This document shows, piece after piece, positions 5,900 through 7,872 of a stretch of DNA of 7,872 nucleotides. The notes beneath the pieces are model-generated. The model made no database searches. It worked only from the letters and a program-made list of their open reading frames with translations, and was not told where the DNA came from. The DNA is from JBKHHU01 sp046539045 (GTDB lineage: Bacteria; Planctomycetota; Phycisphaerae; SM23-33). A program made the translations under genes and the position numbers. The stretch is from contig JBKHHU010000163.1 of assembly GCA_046539045.1 (NCBI GenBank), positions 1 to 7,872 on the forward strand, written 5' to 3'. Numbering within the stretch: the first letter of the stretch is position 1; each line of letters begins with the position of its first letter.

Positions 5900-7057
5900 T
5901 CACCTCGTGACCTTGCTGCCGTACCGCAGGATCGCGACTCCCGAGGCGGTCGTGACCCCGGTGAAGCCCACATTCTCGATCTGCGACTTGTTGCTGTCGA
6001 AAACCAGCTGGTGGTATCCCAGCAGGTGCCTGTCATAGCCGGTCCCACGGGAGACCAGACATCCGCGGATCTCCGTCCGTGAAGACGACGTATCCCCGTA
6101 GGGTTTGACTCCATTCTCAACGTACACCATCCCGTCGATATAGGCCTGGCTGGAGCCATATACCCAGATCGTGCCCGTACACACGATGGACGGGAAACCG
6201 CTTCCGGATCGGAGATTGATACTGCTGCTGCGGAGCATCAGGTCGCCGTGAACCACCAGCGTGCCTTCGAAATCCACCTCGCCGGTCAGCTGCACCACGC
6301 CACTCGATGCCGGTTCCAGCACCACCACCCCGGCAGGGTTCTCCGCAGTGACGGCCCCACCTTCGGTCAGCGGGTCCGAACCGACGAAGTAGTCGGTGGT
6401 TTTCCTCACGGCGGTGTATTGGGACTTATCGCCGTAGTCGTGGAAATCCTGCGCAAACATCTGCGGGATCTCGACGGGATCGCCCTCGCTTGCTGCCTCG
6501 CCGTTGATCCGCCGGTACGGATCATAGACGCTCGCGACGGCACTAACGTCACCTTCGACGTGGCCAAGGTTGATCAGACTGCTGTTGGAATGGACATCGC
6601 CGCTGATTCGTACGCTAAACGGAACGAAACTGGTGGCACCGACCACCAGGCCGTGCTCGTACTCGATCGATTCTCCCGGGGCCTTGCGGACCGTGACCCA
6701 TCGATACTGGCTGATGCCGTCGCTGTTACCCTTGCCTACGACCGTGAACAGGTCGCTCTCGGCCTGGGGGATGACGTAGATCTCGTATGTGTCGCCGGTC
6801 TGGTCCACGTGGAAGGGCCCGACGGGTGTCGATGCGCAGTTGGACACCAGGTCCGGCTTGGTTTCCAGCAGGCAGACCCCGTGCTGGATTCCGGACTCTG
6901 CCAGGTATTGAGCGCGCGTCGCACCGGCAAGGTTCTTCATGCCGGCCAAGCGAACCGAGGTGCTCATGGCGTAGCTGATTCCGACGATGGTCGCCATCGC
7001 CAGAAGCATCAGCACCATGATCAGTGCGAAACCGTTCTGTCTTCTGGTTGCATTCAT
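5900..7057 (-). CDS. PilX-like minor pilin with beta-rich body
   Basis: 385 residues. A type IV prepilin-like N-terminus MNATRRQNG (cut after G9) leads into the helix FALIMVLMLLAMATIVGISYA (in part 10-30). Mature position 5 is Met, not Glu, as commonly seen in PilX and GspK proteins. RAQYLAESGIQHG at 48-60 is the conserved PilX/GspK-type AE(A/S)G helix. The body has repeated short strands with Gly turns, such as SVRISGDVHSNSSLINLGHVEGDV (in part 148-171) and FEGTLVVHGDLMLRSSSINL (263-282), resembling a parallel beta-helix or bactofilin-like fold. The ATG at 7057 with GGAG 4 bases before gives a normal 9-residue leader; a GTG at 7093 overlapping the previous stop codon would give a 21-residue leader and cannot be excluded. 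It is probably a low-abundance tip or priming subunit. Confidence 0.8.
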   Translation of the reverse strand: MNATRRQNGFALIMVLMLLAMATIVGISYAMSTSVRLAGMKNLAGATRAQYLAESGIQHGVCLLETKPDLVSNCASTPVGPFHVDQTGDTYEIYVIPQAESDLFTVVGKGNSDGISQYRWVTVRKAPGESIEYEHGLVVGATSFVPFSVRISGDVHSNSSLINLGHVEGDVSAVASVYDPYRRINGEAASEGDPVEIPQMFAQDFHDYGDKSQYTAVRKTTDYFVGSDPLTEGGAVTAENPAGVVVLEPASSGVVQLTGEVDFEGTLVVHGDLMLRSSSINLRSGSGFPSIVCTGTIWVYGSSQAYIDGMVYVENGVKPYGDTSSSRTEIRGCLVSRGTGYDRHLLGYHQLVFDSNKSQIENVGFTGVTTASGVAILRYGSKVTR

Positions 7058-7089
7058 GTCTCTCCGGGGCTTACGCCCTGTCCTCACTT

Positions 7090-7872
7090 TCACTTCTTGC
7101 CCTTTTTGCCTTTACCCTTGGATTTTCCCCTGCCCCGCCCTTTTCCCTCTCGGTCGTCCTCGTCGTCATCGTCTTCGTCGTCATCATCTTCTTCGCCGTC
7201 GTCATCACCTTCGTGATCTTCTCCATCGGACTGGCCGTTGCGGCGGCCGTTCTGCTGTCCGTTGTGGTTCCCGTTGTCGCTGCCGCCGCTTCCATTGCCA
7301 TTGTTGGTGGACGGGTCATCGTCCGCGGCGTCATTTTCCGAATCATCGTCCCGGCCGTTGTTCCCGTTCCCATTGCCGTTACCGTTCCCTTGACCATTGC
7401 CGTTTCCGGGACCGCCATTCCCGTTGCCGCTGCCGTTACCTGGGCCCCCGTTTCCATTGCCGCTTCCATTGCCGTTTCCCGGACCTCCGTTGCCACTTCC
7501 AGGGGCGCTTCCATCCGGGTCGCTCCCATAGTCCCCGCCAAGGTCGGAGCCCCAGTCCCCGTCGCCGTCTTCATCGTCCTCGTCGCCGTCTTCATCGTCC
7601 CCGTCGCCGTCTTCATCGTCTTCGTCGCCGTCTTCATCGTCTTCGTCGCCGTCTTCATCGTCCTCGTCGCTGTCTCCATCCGCGTCCGCCTCAGAATCGG
7701 ACATCAAGACGTATTCTCCGTCGCTGAGACCGACTTGACCGGTAGCGTCCACACGGACCGCGGCCGAGCTCCGCAAGACCATCTGCTCGGCGCCGCTGGC
7801 GACATCCAGACGAAAACTCACCATAGTAGTCATCGGAGCAGAACGGTTGCCACTTATGCTGAACCCCTGAAC
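7090..7872 (-). CDS. C-terminal part of probable minor pseudopilin (PilW/GspJ-like) with acidic, Gly-Asn and basic tail; 5' end outside window
   Basis: The frame is open to base 7872 (260 residues visible). The ATG at 7833 lacks a ribosome binding site, so the true start is probably upstream. Visible residues 1-45 (GFSISGNRSAP, MVSFRLDV, GAEQMVLRSSAAVRV) resemble the last strands of PilW/GspJ-type pilins, whose end typically reads as hydrophobic strands followed by a (T/S)xxxxR(N/V) ending; this assignment is inferred. After YVLMSDSEAD comes low complexity: five heptads of the type DEDDEDG (about 62-102), a Gly-Asn-Pro stretch (about 123-173), a mixed Asp/Asn/Gly segment, a second acidic block (about 215-241, DDDDEDDDDEDD) and a basic end rich in Lys, Arg and Gly (242-260). 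The tail contains no Cys and almost no hydrophobic residues, so it should be disordered and highly charged. The gene precedes the PilX-like gene in the same operon. Confidence 0.6.
   Translation of the reverse strand, partial: VQGFSISGNRSAPMTTMVSFRLDVASGAEQMVLRSSAAVRVDATGQVGLSDGEYVLMSDSEADADGDSDEDDEDGDEDDEDGDEDDEDGDGDDEDGDEDDEDGDGDWGSDLGGDYGSDPDGSAPGSGNGGPGNGNGSGNGNGGPGNGSGNGNGGPGNGNGQGNGNGNGNGNNGRDDDSENDAADDDPSTNNGNGSGGSDNGNHNGQQNGRRNGQSDGEDHEGDDDGEEDDDDEDDDDEDDREGKGRGRGKSKGKGKKGKK
7354..7500 (-). repeat. Degenerate Gly-Asn-coding repeat tract
   Basis: The stretch encodes alternating Gly, Asn, Ser and Pro (GNGGPGNGNGSGNGN and variants), with units such as GGPGNGNG recurring at least three times. 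The codons vary (GGC, GGA, GGT, GGG; AAT, AAC), so the protein pattern is kept better than the DNA pattern. It separates the two acidic blocks of the tail and probably works as a flexible, neutral linker. Confidence 0.8.
7561..7686 (-). repeat. Tandem 21-bp repeat, five copies plus a degenerate sixth
   Basis: On the plus strand the unit gtcgccgtcttcatcgtc followed by ctc, ccc or ttc begins at 7561, 7582, 7603, 7624 and 7645, and a degraded unit spans 7666-7686. Each codes on the minus strand for the heptad D-(E/G)-D-D-E-D-G. Variation between the five copies falls in one codon: GAG and GAA are silent, and GGG gives a Glu to Gly change. This suggests recent duplication or slippage within a conserved reading frame. 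Confidence 0.95.

Noticed and set aside
6248..7216. Plus-strand open frame ending in a long poly-Ser run
   Set aside because: The Ser run is the reverse complement of the Asp/Glu codons of the minus-strand tail; the rest mirrors the PilX-like gene.
7071..7679. Minus-strand frame with repeated METAT/MKTATKT units
   Set aside because: This is the out-of-frame reading of the same 21-bp repeat; the acidic frame continues into the pilin-like region up to the window edge and into coupled genes, so it is the real one.
7561..7686. CRISPR array
   Set aside because: The 21-bp units are directly adjacent with no spacers and are in-frame coding repeats.
7090..7872. RTX-type calcium-binding toxin tail
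   Set aside because: The nonapeptide GGxGxDxUx is not present; the Gly-Asn runs lack the regular Asp and hydrophobic positions.

Overview
The window reads almost entirely from the minus strand and carries one gene cluster for a type IV pilus / type II secretion-like envelope machine. In order of transcription (high to low coordinates) it holds: the 3' end of a probable minor pseudopilin gene with a very long low-complexity tail (7872-7090), a PilX-like minor pilin with a beta-rich body (7057-5900), a small single-pass membrane protein of unknown function (5894-5565), a GspH/FimT-type pseudopilin (5593-5090), PilM (5072-3915), PilN (3940-3308), PilO (3293-2757), a PilP/GspC-like protein (2742-2128), a hairpin plus intrinsic terminator, a leader of about 280 bases, and a secretin of the PilQ/GspD superfamily (1847 to beyond base 1).

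Eight genes from the pseudopilin tail to the PilP-like gene are separated by at most about 32 bases or overlap (26 bases for pilM/pilN, 29 bases for the small gene/GspH), so they look like one translationally coupled operon. The secretin is on the same strand, but a good rho-independent terminator lies between it and the pilP-like gene. It is therefore probably expressed at a different level, from its own promoter or by read-through.

How the parts fit together, from knowledge of the families: PilM is an actin-like cytoplasmic protein that binds the N-terminus of PilN. PilN and PilO are single-pass proteins that dimerise in the inner membrane and periplasm. PilP/GspC bridges to the secretin, which forms the outer-membrane channel. 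GspH-, PilX- and PilW/GspJ-like proteins are low-abundance (pseudo)pilins thought to form the tip or priming complex. No ATPase (PilB/PilT/GspE), platform protein (PilC/GspF), prepilin peptidase or major pilin is present, so the window cannot tell pilus from secretion.

Organism: a diderm bacterium with GC-rich DNA. The mixture of PilM/N/O with GspH-type pseudopilins, a membrane-anchored (not lipoprotein) PilP, and the small single-pass protein suggests Planctomycetota or a related lineage, but this is an inference from general resemblance, not a database result. The most unusual feature is the 5'-truncated pseudopilin: its fold ends in a tail of roughly 200 residues built of Asp/Glu heptad repeats, Gly-Asn runs, a second acidic block and a Lys/Arg/Gly terminus.
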